The position numbers were made by a program, and so were the translations under genes. 40,828 bases of DNA from Deltaproteobacteria bacterium (GTDB lineage Bacteria > Desulfobacterota > B13-G15 > RBG-16-54-18): the NCBI GenBank assembly GCA_019308925.1, contig JAFDHG010000012.1, positions 1 through 40,828 on the forward strand. The letters run 5' to 3'. This document shows, piece after piece, positions 8,212 to 16,886 of the stretch. The stretch's first letter is position 1. Each line of letters starts with the position of its first letter. Below the pieces are notes generated by a model. The model was not told the origin of the DNA. It saw only the letters and a list, made by a program, of their open reading frames with translations, and searched no databases.

Positions 8212-9903
8212 ATGTGGGATGTGGAGCTTGCCCCTAAGAAGCTGAAGGAGCAATTCCCCAACTCTATCCTGGAGGCCTATCCCTTTCAGGGGGAGATGAC
8301 CGGTGTGGTCAAGAAGGATGATATCCTGCCTATCTGCAAGTTCCTCTATGGAGATCCCGAGCTCGCCTTCGACTTCCTCACCGATATCTGTGGTGTAGAC
8401 TATCCGGGGAGGGAGAAGAGGTTTGAGGTGGTCTACCACCTCTATTCCATGAAGCGGAATAAGAGGTTGAGGATCAAGACCTCGGTGGGTGAGGGAGAGG
8501 CGATCTCCACGGTGGAATCGATCTGGAAGGCAGCCAACTGGTTAGAGCGAGAGGTCTACGATATGATGGGGATCCCCTTTGAAGGACACAGTGACCTGCG
8601 CCGCATCTTGACCTGGGAGGGTTATCAGGGTCATCCCCTGAGGAAGGACTTTCCACTGCGAGGGGAGGATTTCGAGCGCTATGAGGTACCAGCAGAACCG
8701 CCCGACGCCGTTCCCACGTTTGCCGGTGAGGTTGAGGGGGAGAGGTATATGACCCTGAACATGGGCCCTCAGCACCCGGCCACCCACGGGGTGTTGCGCT
8801 TGGTGTTGAAGCTCGATGGAGAGGTGATCGTCGATGCCGTCCCATACATCGGTCACCTTCACCGGGGCGTGGAGAAGTTGGGGGAGAATATGACCTATAC
8901 CCAGGCCATCACCCTTACAGACCGTTTGGACTACACCGCCGGCATATCCAATAATCTGGCCTATATCCTGACCGTGGAAAAACTTTTGGGGATAGAGGTA
9001 CCCAAGAGGGCCCAGTACATCCGGGTGATGCTGGCAGAGCTCCAGAGGATCGCGGCACACCTGCTCTGGCTTGCCAGCCATGCCCTGGACATGGGGGCCA
9101 TGACCGTCCTTTTTTACACCTTTCGAGAGAGGGAGACGGTTCTCGACATCCTGGAGCATGTCACTGGGGCCAGGCTTACCCCCAGCTTCTTGCGCATAGG
9201 GGGGCTGGCCGCTGACCTTCCAGACGGTATCGAGGGGAAGATCAGGGCATTTCTGGAGGATTTTCCCCGCCGCATCCACGAATATGAGACGCTGCTGACC
9301 AAAAACATCATCTGGCTGAAGAGGACTAAAGACGTTGGGGTCATCACCGCGCAGCAGGCCATCAATTGGGGGCTCACCGGCCCTGTGTTGAGGGGGTCAG
9401 GGGTCAAGTGGGACATCCGCAAGGTATTCCCCTATTCTAGCTATGGGGAGTTCGACTTTGAGATCCCTATCGGGGAAAAGGGTGATGTATACGACCGATA
9501 TATGGTGAGGTTGGAGGAGATGAGGCAGTCCGCCAGGATCGTCCGTCAGACCTTGGATAGGCTTCCCGACGGGGACCTCAACTATTATGACCCCAAGGTG
9601 ACACCGCCGAATAAGGATTTGGTGGAAAAGGAGATCAACGCCCTGATCCGCCACTTCAAACTTATGTCCGAGGGGATATCACCATTTCCAGGTGAGGTCT
9701 ACGCCAGCACCGAAAACCCCAAGGGGGAGCTGGGTTGGTATCTGGTGAGCGATGGAAGCAATCACCCCTATCGCTATCGTATCCGTCCCCCCTGCTTTGT
9801 GAACCTGGCGGCCCTGCCGGAGATGGTCAAGGGGCACCTGGTGGCCGATGTGGTGGCCGTCATCGGGAGCATAGACATCGTCTTAGGGGAGATAGACCGT
9901 TAG
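8212..9903 (+). CDS. nuoCD: NADH-quinone oxidoreductase subunit C/D fusion
   Basis: This is one 563-residue protein carrying NuoC (about residues 1-170: DICGVDYPGREKRFEVVYHL, YDMMGIPFEGHSDLRRIL) and NuoD (about 180-563: GPQHPATHGVLRLVL near residue 185, IGHLHRGVEK, RIAAHLLWL, ending GSIDIVLGEIDR). NuoD forms much of the quinone-binding cavity beside cluster N2 in NuoB. It lies 12 bases after nuoB. C/D fusions are known in several bacterial lineages, including E. coli. Confidence 0.97.
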   Translation: MWDVELAPKKLKEQFPNSILEAYPFQGEMTGVVKKDDILPICKFLYGDPELAFDFLTDICGVDYPGREKRFEVVYHLYSMKRNKRLRIKTSVGEGEAISTVESIWKAANWLEREVYDMMGIPFEGHSDLRRILTWEGYQGHPLRKDFPLRGEDFERYEVPAEPPDAVPTFAGEVEGERYMTLNMGPQHPATHGVLRLVLKLDGEVIVDAVPYIGHLHRGVEKLGENMTYTQAITLTDRLDYTAGISNNLAYILTVEKLLGIEVPKRAQYIRVMLAELQRIAAHLLWLASHALDMGAMTVLFYTFRERETVLDILEHVTGARLTPSFLRIGGLAADLPDGIEGKIRAFLEDFPRRIHEYETLLTKNIIWLKRTKDVGVITAQQAINWGLTGPVLRGSGVKWDIRKVFPYSSYGEFDFEIPIGEKGDVYDRYMVRLEEMRQSARIVRQTLDRLPDGDLNYYDPKVTPPNKDLVEKEINALIRHFKLMSEGISPFPGEVYASTENPKGELGWYLVSDGSNHPYRYRIRPPCFVNLAALPEMVKGHLVADVVAVIGSIDIVLGEIDR

Positions 9904-9938
9904 CCCACAGTGATAGGCCTTTTGTCTATGAGGTGACG

Positions 9939-11897
9939 ATGGGAGAGGTAATTTTCAGCTATTGGGGAGGGAGGCTGACCGATAACAGGGGGAAGGCCCC
10001 GGAGGAGTTCGCCGAGCCGGAGAGGTTGAAATTGCCCCCTGAGTTCAAACCAGGGGTCCGGATAAAGGCCTTCATGGGGTGGGATGGCTTTGCCATCCAG
10101 GAGGCGGACGTCAGCATTGTCGATATGTGCCGGGCCTATATGGAGGCGGTGCAGAAGGAGTCCTGTGGGAAATGCTTCCCCTGCAGGGTCGGCACCAAGG
10201 TGATCGCCGAGACCCTGGAAAGGATCGCCCAAGGAAAGGGCAAGATGAGGGACTTGGACCTGATGGAGTCCCTGGGGCACTCCATCCAGGAGGGCTCAAA
10301 GTGCAATCTCGGCCAGACCGGCCCTATCCCCCTTCTGGTGGCCTTGGAGCATTTTCGCGACGAATTCGCGAAGGTGATCAAGAACAAGAAGAAGGTCCTC
10401 CGGGGAGATTATAAGGTTAAACTCACCGCCCCCTGTATGAATGCCTGCCCCACTCACGTGGACATCCCCAGCTATATAGAGCTCATCAAAGAGGGAGACT
10501 TCGCCGAGTCCCTTCGGGTCATCAGGGAGAGGACCTGCCTGCCAGGGGTCTTAGGGAGGGTCTGCATCCGCCCTTGCGAGTCCAATTGCCGCAGGCTCAA
10601 TGTAGATGAGGCCCTTGATATCAGGCATCTAAAGAGGTTTGTGGCCGACTATGAGGTAGAGAAGAAGAAGGCCCCCCTGCTTCCGACCCCTCAGGAGAGG
10701 AAGGGCAAAAAGGTGGCGGTCATTGGGGCGGGCCCGGCTGGTTTGACCTGCGCCTATTACCTGGCCCTCAAGGGATATCCGGTTATCATCTTTGAGAGGT
10801 TGGATGAACCAGGGGGGATGGCTGCAGTGGGTATCCCCGATTATCGACTGCCGCGTCCTATCCTGCGCCGGGAGGTGGATATCATCACCTCCTTGGGGGT
10901 GGAGATCAGGTATAACACCGAGGTGGGCAAGGATATCACCATCAGCGCAATGAAAAAGGAGTACGATGCCATCTTTATCGGGGTAGGGGCCCAAGGGTCT
11001 ACCCCCATGCGTGCAGAGGGAGAGGATGCGGGCTATAAGGGCTTTATCCCCGGTGTGCAATACCTTTTCAGCATCAACAAGGGTAAAGATCCCTATCCAG
11101 AGGGGGACCGGGTGGTAGTAGTAGGGGGTGGGAATGTCGCCATTGACTGTGTGCGCAGTTCCTTCCGGATAGGAAAGAAAGATGTCAACCTCCTCTACCG
11201 TCGTACCCGCCAGGAGATGCCTGCTGATGAGGAAGAGATCCATGGCGCCGATGAAGAAATGGTGAAGTTTGAGTACCTCTGCGCCCCCACCAAGGTCATC
11301 GCCAAGGGGGAAAAGGTGGTCGGGGTGGAGTGCATCAGGATGGAGCTAGGGGAACCGGACGAATCGGGCAGACGCAGACCGGTCCCCATCAAGGGATCGG
11401 AGTTCGTTGTCGATACGGATATCTTGATCCCTGCCATCGGTCAACGGGTTGATCTATCCTTTTTAGAAGAGAAGGACGGGGTACAGACCACCAAATGGTC
11501 TACGGTGGTGGCGAACGATGAGACCCTGGGCACCTCCCAAGCAGGGATCTTCTCCGCTGGAGACTGCGTCAGTGGCCCCGATGTGCTGGTGAGGGCGGCG
11601 GGCAACAGTAGATTGGCGGCGGAGATGATTGACCTCTACCTGAAGGGGGAGAAGGTAGAGGCCAGCGATGACGAGAGGCTGGAGAGGTTGATGAGCGAGA
11701 TCCGGGTATATGACTCTGAGGAGAATATCGGGATCATACCCGGGGGGAAGAGGGAGCAACTCGAGACCCTCCCCCCGGAGACCAGGAAGTGGACCTTTGA
11801 AGAGGTGGAGGAGGGATTTTCCACCGATGCGGCCATGCGGGAGGCTTCTCGCTGTTTGCGCTGTTATCGCATCGGCCTGGTGGCCATAGAGGAGTAA
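9939..11897 (+). CDS. Complex I electron-input subunit: NuoF-type 4Fe-4S domain fused to GltD-like FAD/NAD(P)H oxidoreductase
   Basis: The product is 652 residues from ATG 9939, which has GAGGTGA before it; open frame upstream is only a shadow inside nuoCD. Residues 60-125 are the NuoF C-terminal domain for cluster N3 (ESCGKCFPC with Cys76, Cys79 and Cys82, and KCNLGQTGP with Cys122). The NuoF FMN/NADH domain (GRGGAGFPTG) is missing. From about residue 164 it is a glutamate-synthase-small-subunit type protein: Cys-rich PCMNACPTHVDIPSY, VCIRPCESNCRR, FAD motif VAVIGAGPAG (about 259), NAD(P)H motif VVVVGGGN (about 394) and AGDCVSGPDVLV. It sits where nuoE and nuoF normally lie. It would pass electrons from NAD(P)H, or to and from a ferredoxin, through FAD and Fe-S clusters to NuoG. 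Confidence 0.88.
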   Translation: MGEVIFSYWGGRLTDNRGKAPEEFAEPERLKLPPEFKPGVRIKAFMGWDGFAIQEADVSIVDMCRAYMEAVQKESCGKCFPCRVGTKVIAETLERIAQGKGKMRDLDLMESLGHSIQEGSKCNLGQTGPIPLLVALEHFRDEFAKVIKNKKKVLRGDYKVKLTAPCMNACPTHVDIPSYIELIKEGDFAESLRVIRERTCLPGVLGRVCIRPCESNCRRLNVDEALDIRHLKRFVADYEVEKKKAPLLPTPQERKGKKVAVIGAGPAGLTCAYYLALKGYPVIIFERLDEPGGMAAVGIPDYRLPRPILRREVDIITSLGVEIRYNTEVGKDITISAMKKEYDAIFIGVGAQGSTPMRAEGEDAGYKGFIPGVQYLFSINKGKDPYPEGDRVVVVGGGNVAIDCVRSSFRIGKKDVNLLYRRTRQEMPADEEEIHGADEEMVKFEYLCAPTKVIAKGEKVVGVECIRMELGEPDESGRRRPVPIKGSEFVVDTDILIPAIGQRVDLSFLEEKDGVQTTKWSTVVANDETLGTSQAGIFSAGDCVSGPDVLVRAAGNSRLAAEMIDLYLKGEKVEASDDERLERLMSEIRVYDSEENIGIIPGGKREQLETLPPETRKWTFEEVEEGFSTDAAMREASRCLRCYRIGLVAIEE

Positions 11898-11898
11898 G

Positions 11899-14475
11899 AT
11901 GGGGGCAGCGATGGTCAAGTTAACCATTGATGGTAAGGAGATCATGGCGGAGGCTGACAGGACCATCTTGGAGGTGGCCCAGGAGAATGGGATCTATATC
12001 CCCACTCTCTGTTATCACCCCAGACTGACCCCCATTGGCTCGTGCCGCCTCTGCGTCGTGGAGATAGAGGGAGCGGACAGACCGATGACCGCCTGTACCA
12101 CCTATGTGCAGGATGGGATCGTGGTCCACACCCAGACGGAGAGGTTGAACCGCATCCGCCAAGATGCCCTCAAGCTTATTTTGCTCAACCACCCCCTAGA
12201 CTGCCCCCAATGTGATGCGGCCGGTGCGTGTGAGCTGCAAAATCTGGTCTTCGAGTTCGGCATAGATCAGCAGGACTATCAGGCCACCAAGGCCTCCAAA
12301 GGGATGAGGGAATTCGCCACCCCCCTGATCAGACAGTGGGTCGATCGTTGTGTCATGTGTATGCGCTGCATCAGGGCATGTCATGAGATTGTCAGGGTCC
12401 GGGCCATCGATTTGGCAGGGAAAGGGTACGATGCGGAGATAGAGATGAGGGACCCCGAGGCCTGTATCTCCTGTGGGGAGTGTCTGAGGGTCTGCCCAGT
12501 GGGGGCCCTGACCGAGAGGGTCAGCCGTATCAAGGCACGACCCTGGCAACAGCAGAAGGTCCTCACTACCTGTAATTACTGTTCCCTAGGCTGTCAACTG
12601 GAGCTGAACATCTTTGAGAACAAGGTGATAAGGGCGACAACCAAAGAGGATAAAGGGGCGAACAAAGGGAGCCTCTGCCAGAGGGGGAGCTTCGGATACG
12701 ACTTTCTCAATCACCCCCAAAGGGTCACCAGGCCCATGATAAAAGGGGCCGGTAAATGGAAGGAAGTCCCCTGGGAGGAAGCCCTCTCCTACGTTGCAGC
12801 AATGATCAATAAGGTCATCTTGAGTAGCGGCCCTGAGGCAGTAGGAGGCCTGATTTCCCCTCGCTGCACCAACGAGGAGGCCTACCTCTTCCAGAAATTC
12901 ATGAGAGAGGTAGTGGGGACTGACAATATAGATACCACCGGACGGTTCTGTCTGGAGCCATACCGTCTGGCCATAAGGGAGGTCATGGGGAAGGACTATC
13001 TTCCTTACAGCCTGGATGGAGTTGCCGAGGGCGATTGTATCATCATAGCAGGGGGGGATCTGGACAGGGACAACCTCATCGCCGCCAATCTGGTCAGGGA
13101 GGCCCTCTGGCGAAGGGGGGCACGCCTCATCGTGGTCCATCCCAGGCGGATTAGATTGGCCGAGGAGGCGGATTGTTGGTTTTGCCTGCGCCCTGGGGAT
13201 GAGTTGGTCTGGGTTAATGGTTTGATCCACCTCCTCTTGGAGAAAGGTAAAGGGGCCTGGGGACCGAGGGTGGAGGGGGTAAAGGGGTTGGATGCCCTCA
13301 AGGAGGCCGCCAAGAAATACACACCCGAGTACGTGGAGGGACTTATTGGCGTCCCCCAGGATCTCCTCAGGGAGGCGGCTGAATACCTGGCCCAGGCGAA
13401 AAAGCCTGCCATTATCTGTTCACCCCCTCTGGGGCAGCAGCCGCAAGGGGTGGATCAGATCAAGGGATTGGCCAACTTGGCACTCCTTTGCGGGGCCCTT
13501 TCCGAAGGTGGAGGGTTTCACTTTATTGGGCCTCAGAGCAACATGTTAGGGGTGGTAGAGATGGGGTCAGCACCCTCGCTCCATCCTGGATATCGCCCAG
13601 TGGATGGGAAGGGGCTTTCGGCGATGGAGATGTTTCAGGCGGCCTCCGAGGGGAGGCTTAAGGCATTATTCATCTTAGGGGAGAATCCCCTCATCACCCT
13701 CCCCAAATCCCTGGCAGAAGAGGGGTTGAAGGACCTGGACATTTTGGTAGTCCAGGATATGTTCCTTTCTGAGACGGCCGAGGAGGCCCATGTGGTCCTC
13801 CCTGCCCTCTCCTTTGCGGAGCTGGACGGCACCTATACCAACTGTGAGGGGAGAGTACAGAGGTTACGCAAGGCCTTAAAGCCCCCTGATGGTCTAAGGT
13901 GGGAGGGTGAGGTCTTATCGGATTTGGCTGCCTTCATGGGCAAGGAGATGAAGGCTGAATCTCCTGCAGGGGTCTTTGAAGAGATAAAAGGGACCAATCC
14001 CCTCTATAAGGGGATGGACTTTGAGGCATTGGACGCCCAGGTGCGGGATGACGGAGGAGGTGATCTTTTGGAAGAGGCGGCCTTTTGCCCTGTAGAGTCC
14101 AAACAGGAAAAGGAGCAGGAGGGCTATCCCTTTTCGCTTTCCGTGGAAGGCCTGTTTTATAACCACCTCATCGGCTCTGGCCCCCAGAGAAGGGCCCTGG
14201 GGTTGGCCAAGCTCTCTTCCAGTCCTTATCTGGAGATGAACGCTGAGGAGGCCAGAGGGATGGGTATCGGGGATGGCGACCGGGTTAAGGTTACTACCCC
14301 CTGGGGGGAGGTGGAGGTGGAGGCGAAAGGGTCAGAGGGGATGAGAAGGGATGTCCTTTCCCTCTATCTCTCCTTTTATGAGGTGGATGCCTCCGGGCTG
14401 GTGGGTCCACAATTAGACCCTGTTTCCAAGGTACCCCTTTACGGGAGGATCCCCGCCAGGGTAGAAAAGATTTAA
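11899..14475 (+). CDS. nuoG: NADH-quinone oxidoreductase subunit G (NuoG)
   Basis: NuoG carries the Fe-S wire of the peripheral arm. The 858 residues begin with a 2Fe-2S ferredoxin fold (CYHPRLTPIGSCRLC, MTACTT). Next come CPQCDAAGACELQ, two 4Fe-4S motifs (CVMCMRCIRAC, CISCGECLRVCPVGAL), the extra 4Fe-4S site CNYCSLGC...LCQRG, and a long molybdopterin-type domain with no catalytic Cys/Sec (TTGRFCLEPYR where the FDH has its Sec). Either ATG 11899 or ATG 11911 could be the start. 11899 follows GGAG at 4 bases and is used here. It begins one base after the GltD fusion gene ends, so the two are coupled. Confidence 0.95.
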   Translation: MGAAMVKLTIDGKEIMAEADRTILEVAQENGIYIPTLCYHPRLTPIGSCRLCVVEIEGADRPMTACTTYVQDGIVVHTQTERLNRIRQDALKLILLNHPLDCPQCDAAGACELQNLVFEFGIDQQDYQATKASKGMREFATPLIRQWVDRCVMCMRCIRACHEIVRVRAIDLAGKGYDAEIEMRDPEACISCGECLRVCPVGALTERVSRIKARPWQQQKVLTTCNYCSLGCQLELNIFENKVIRATTKEDKGANKGSLCQRGSFGYDFLNHPQRVTRPMIKGAGKWKEVPWEEALSYVAAMINKVILSSGPEAVGGLISPRCTNEEAYLFQKFMREVVGTDNIDTTGRFCLEPYRLAIREVMGKDYLPYSLDGVAEGDCIIIAGGDLDRDNLIAANLVREALWRRGARLIVVHPRRIRLAEEADCWFCLRPGDELVWVNGLIHLLLEKGKGAWGPRVEGVKGLDALKEAAKKYTPEYVEGLIGVPQDLLREAAEYLAQAKKPAIICSPPLGQQPQGVDQIKGLANLALLCGALSEGGGFHFIGPQSNMLGVVEMGSAPSLHPGYRPVDGKGLSAMEMFQAASEGRLKALFILGENPLITLPKSLAEEGLKDLDILVVQDMFLSETAEEAHVVLPALSFAELDGTYTNCEGRVQRLRKALKPPDGLRWEGEVLSDLAAFMGKEMKAESPAGVFEEIKGTNPLYKGMDFEALDAQVRDDGGGDLLEEAAFCPVESKQEKEQEGYPFSLSVEGLFYNHLIGSGPQRRALGLAKLSSSPYLEMNAEEARGMGIGDGDRVKVTTPWGEVEVEAKGSEGMRRDVLSLYLSFYEVDASGLVGPQLDPVSKVPLYGRIPARVEKI

Positions 14476-14485
14476 GGGGGAGAGG

Positions 14486-15481
14486 ATGGAGCTGGTCTAT
14501 TTCTTGATCGAGGCTGCAGTCAAGGTGGTGGTGGTCTTCTCCGTCCTGATGTTGGTGGTGGCCTATCTTACCCTTGTGGAGAGGAAGGTATTGGGACATA
14601 TCCAGGTGAGGTATGGGCCCAACCGGGTGGGACCCGTTGGGCTCTTTCAGCCCATTGCCGATGGGATCAAGGCCTTCTTCAAGGAGGAGGTGGTCCCGGC
14701 CAGGGCGGACAAATCACTCTTTATTATCGCCCCTATGATCAGTATTGTGGCGACGCTATCACTATTTGCCGTGATCCCCCTCAGCGATAAGATCGAGCTG
14801 TTTGGAAGGACCGTTTCCCTCACCATCACCGATCTCGATATCGGCCTCCTCTATGTCTTCGGTATAGCCTCCTTGGGGGAGTATGGGGTCGTCCTGGGTG
14901 GTTGGTCTGGTTATAACAAATATGGTATCATCGGTGCCCTGAGGGCGGCAGCCCAGATGATCAGCTATGAGGTGGCCCTGGGACTTTCGGTGATCGGGGT
15001 GTTGATGATCTCGGGGACCCTCAATTTGGTCGAGATCGTCCAAAGACAGGCCGGGGGGCACTGGAACGTCCTCTATCAGCCCTTTGCCTTTATCTTCTAC
15101 ATAATCTGTGCCATCGCAGAGATCAACCGGACCCCCTTCGATATGCCTGAGGCAGAGGCGGAGCTGGCATGCGGCTACAACATCGAGTACAGCAGCATGA
15201 AGTTCGCCCTCTTCTTCATGGCGGAGTACACACATCTGGTGGCGATATGTGCCATCGCTACGACCCTCTTTCTCGGAGGGTGGCATGGTCCATTCTTGCC
15301 CCCATCACTGTCTTGGATCTGGTTCGTGGTAAAGACAGGTATCCTGGTATACTTCTGTATCTGGGAGAGGGGGACCTTTCCACGGCTGAGGTACGATCAG
15401 ATCATGAAGCTCGGCTGGAAGGTCCTTTTGCCCTTGGCCTTGGCCAATATATTCTTCACTGGTTTGATTATGGTCCTTTAA
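14486..15481 (+). CDS. nuoH: NADH-quinone oxidoreductase subunit H
   Basis: NuoH is the membrane subunit that, with NuoB and NuoD, lines the quinone channel. The 331 residues form about eight hydrophobic helices. Conserved motifs are ERKVLGHIQVRYGPNRVGP, QPIADGIKAFFKEE, EINRTPFDMPEAEAEL and FPRLRYDQIMKLGWK. A GGGGGAGAGG site precedes ATG 14486, and the spacing to nuoG is 10 bases. Confidence 0.97.
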   Translation: MELVYFLIEAAVKVVVVFSVLMLVVAYLTLVERKVLGHIQVRYGPNRVGPVGLFQPIADGIKAFFKEEVVPARADKSLFIIAPMISIVATLSLFAVIPLSDKIELFGRTVSLTITDLDIGLLYVFGIASLGEYGVVLGGWSGYNKYGIIGALRAAAQMISYEVALGLSVIGVLMISGTLNLVEIVQRQAGGHWNVLYQPFAFIFYIICAIAEINRTPFDMPEAEAELACGYNIEYSSMKFALFFMAEYTHLVAICAIATTLFLGGWHGPFLPPSLSWIWFVVKTGILVYFCIWERGTFPRLRYDQIMKLGWKVLLPLALANIFFTGLIMVL

Positions 15482-15496
15482 AGGGAGTGTAGAGCG

Positions 15497-15910
15497 ATGA
15501 TCATCCCACTCTTGAAAGGATTGAGGCTTACCCTAAAGAGGTTCTTTTCCCGTCCGGTGACCATTCAGTACCCTGAGCATAAGCGGGAGGTGGCCCCCAG
15601 GTGGAGGGGAATCCATTACTTTGAGCGAAACGAGAAGGGTGATACCCGTTGTGTGGCCTGTGGGCTCTGCGTGACCGTCTGCCCCTCTAATGCCATCCGT
15701 CTGGTGGCCGTGGAGTTAGAGGGGGGAGAAAGATATCCCGAGGTCTATGAGATAAACGCCATCAGGTGTATCTATTGTGGTCTCTGCGCCGAGGCCTGCC
15801 CGGTGAACGCCATCAAGTTGGGGAGGAACTATGAGTTTGTGGATTACCAGCGGGAAGACTTCATCCTGGATAAGGGGAGGCTTCTGGCCTCTGCCCCGAA
15901 GGAGGTATAG
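15497..15910 (+). CDS. nuoI: NADH-quinone oxidoreductase subunit I
   Basis: NuoI carries clusters N6a and N6b, which hand electrons to N2. The 137-residue protein has the two ferredoxin motifs CVACGLCVTVCPSNAI and CIYCGLCAEACPVNAI, with all eight ligand Cys. The N-terminal amphipathic part and PEHKREVAPRWRG are typical. It lies 15 bases after nuoH. Confidence 0.96.
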   Translation: MIIPLLKGLRLTLKRFFSRPVTIQYPEHKREVAPRWRGIHYFERNEKGDTRCVACGLCVTVCPSNAIRLVAVELEGGERYPEVYEINAIRCIYCGLCAEACPVNAIKLGRNYEFVDYQREDFILDKGRLLASAPKEV

Positions 15911-15916
15911 ATAGTC

Positions 15917-16441
15917 ATGGGGACCTTCTTTTATTGGATCGCCTTTATCCTGACCGCCCTGATTGCCATCTTTGCTGCGGTGATGGTGATTACCCGCCGC
16001 AACCCCATCCACTCGGCCATGTTCTTGGTCCTCAACTTCCTCTGCATCGCTGTGCTCTATCTGCTCCTCAACTCCCAGTTTATCGCCATCGCCCAGGTGT
16101 TGATCTATGCCGGGGCCATCATGATGTTGGTCATCTTCGTCATCATGTTGCTGAGTGTGGAGGAAGAAGAGAGGACTTACAAGATCCGGCTCTCCCCCGC
16201 CACGGTGATAGGGATGGTCCTTGTCATCATCCTCTTTGCCCAGCTCATCTATGGGATTGCCCTCAAGGTATTGCCAGGGGAAAGTGGAGAGTTTACCCCG
16301 GAGAGGATCGCTCAACTGGGCGAGGTCAAGGCAGTGGGAGGATTGCTGTTTACCCGCTTTCTCTTCCCCTTTGAGGTGGCCTCCATCCTGCTGTTGGTGG
16401 GGATTATCGGGGCAGTAATCCTGAGCAAAAAGGAGAGGTAG
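15917..16441 (+). CDS. nuoJ: NADH-quinone oxidoreductase subunit J
   Basis: This is a membrane subunit of the proton-pumping arm. The 174 residues contain five hydrophobic segments and the motif [20 protein letters not shown], which includes the pi-bulge helix of TM3. GGAGGT sits 11 bases before ATG 15917, overlapping the end of nuoI. Confidence 0.95.
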   Translation: MGTFFYWIAFILTALIAIFAAVMVITRRNPIHSAMFLVLNFLCIAVLYLLLNSQFIAIAQVLIYAGAIMMLVIFVIMLLSVEEEERTYKIRLSPATVIGMVLVIILFAQLIYGIALKVLPGESGEFTPERIAQLGEVKAVGGLLFTRFLFPFEVASILLLVGIIGAVILSKKER

Positions 16442-16446
16442 AAGAT

Positions 16447-16758
16447 ATGCTTTCCAGCGTGCCACCCATCTGTTACTTGGTCGTGAGCGCCCTGATCTTT
16501 GCCATTGGGGCGGTGGGGGTCCTGATCAGGAGGAATGCCATCGTCATCTTTATGTGCATCGAGATGATGCTCAGCGCCGTCAACCTCAGCCTGATCACCG
16601 CCTCCCATTATCTGAACTCCCTGGATGGGGTCCTGATGGTCTTCTTTGTGATGACGGTGGCGGCGGCTGAGGCGGCCGTTGGTCTGGCCATCTTCGTACT
16701 TCTTTATCGGGGGCGGGGGACCATAAAGGTGGACGAGATAAACCTCTTGAAATGGTGA
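16447..16758 (+). CDS. nuoK: NADH-quinone oxidoreductase subunit K
   Basis: This small antiporter-related membrane subunit is 103 residues, the normal length. It has three hydrophobic helices and the conserved acidic residues in [12 protein letters not shown] and [13 protein letters not shown]. Its stop codon is the first part of the hairpin array that separates it from nuoL. Confidence 0.96.
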   Translation: MLSSVPPICYLVVSALIFAIGAVGVLIRRNAIVIFMCIEMMLSAVNLSLITASHYLNSLDGVLMVFFVMTVAAAEAAVGLAIFVLLYRGRGTIKVDEINLLKW

Positions 16759-16873
16759 GACGGGCTTTGCCCGTCTCTCTGGGGGCCACAAGCCCCCAGA
16801 CCCCCAATAAGGAGAATACCTTTTGGGGTTTCAGGGGGGCGCAACCCCCCTGAAGAGACGACCTGAAGGTCGT
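16757..16873 (+). repeat. Array of five consecutive hairpins between nuoK and nuoL
   Basis: Five foldbacks fill 117 bases. They are GAGACGGGC/GCCCGTCTC (16757-16777, 3-base loop, overlapping the nuoK stop); TCTGGGGGC/GCCCCCAGA (16778-16800); CCCCAA-T-AAGG/CCTT-TTGGGG (16802-16828, one bulge); TTCAGGGGGG/CCCCCCTGAA (16830-16854); and ACGACC/GGTCGT (16858-16873, TGAA loop). The nuoL ribosome site AAGGAG follows at once. No T-tract follows any stem, so they are not simple terminators. They may set mRNA stability or the nuoL dosage, or be an inserted palindromic repeat element. Confidence 0.8.
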
Positions 16874-16886
16874 TAAGGAGCACCCT

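Noticed and set aside
9735-9938. Upstream extension of the GltD-fusion protein to 9735
   Set aside because: The extra residues are an out-of-frame reading of the end of nuoCD. ATG 9939 has a ribosome site and begins family-like sequence.
11899-14475. NuoG as an active molybdenum enzyme
   Set aside because: At the place of the FDH Sec/Cys it reads TTGRFCLEPYR without the Cys-x-x-x-Sec-His pattern; its operon context is complex I.
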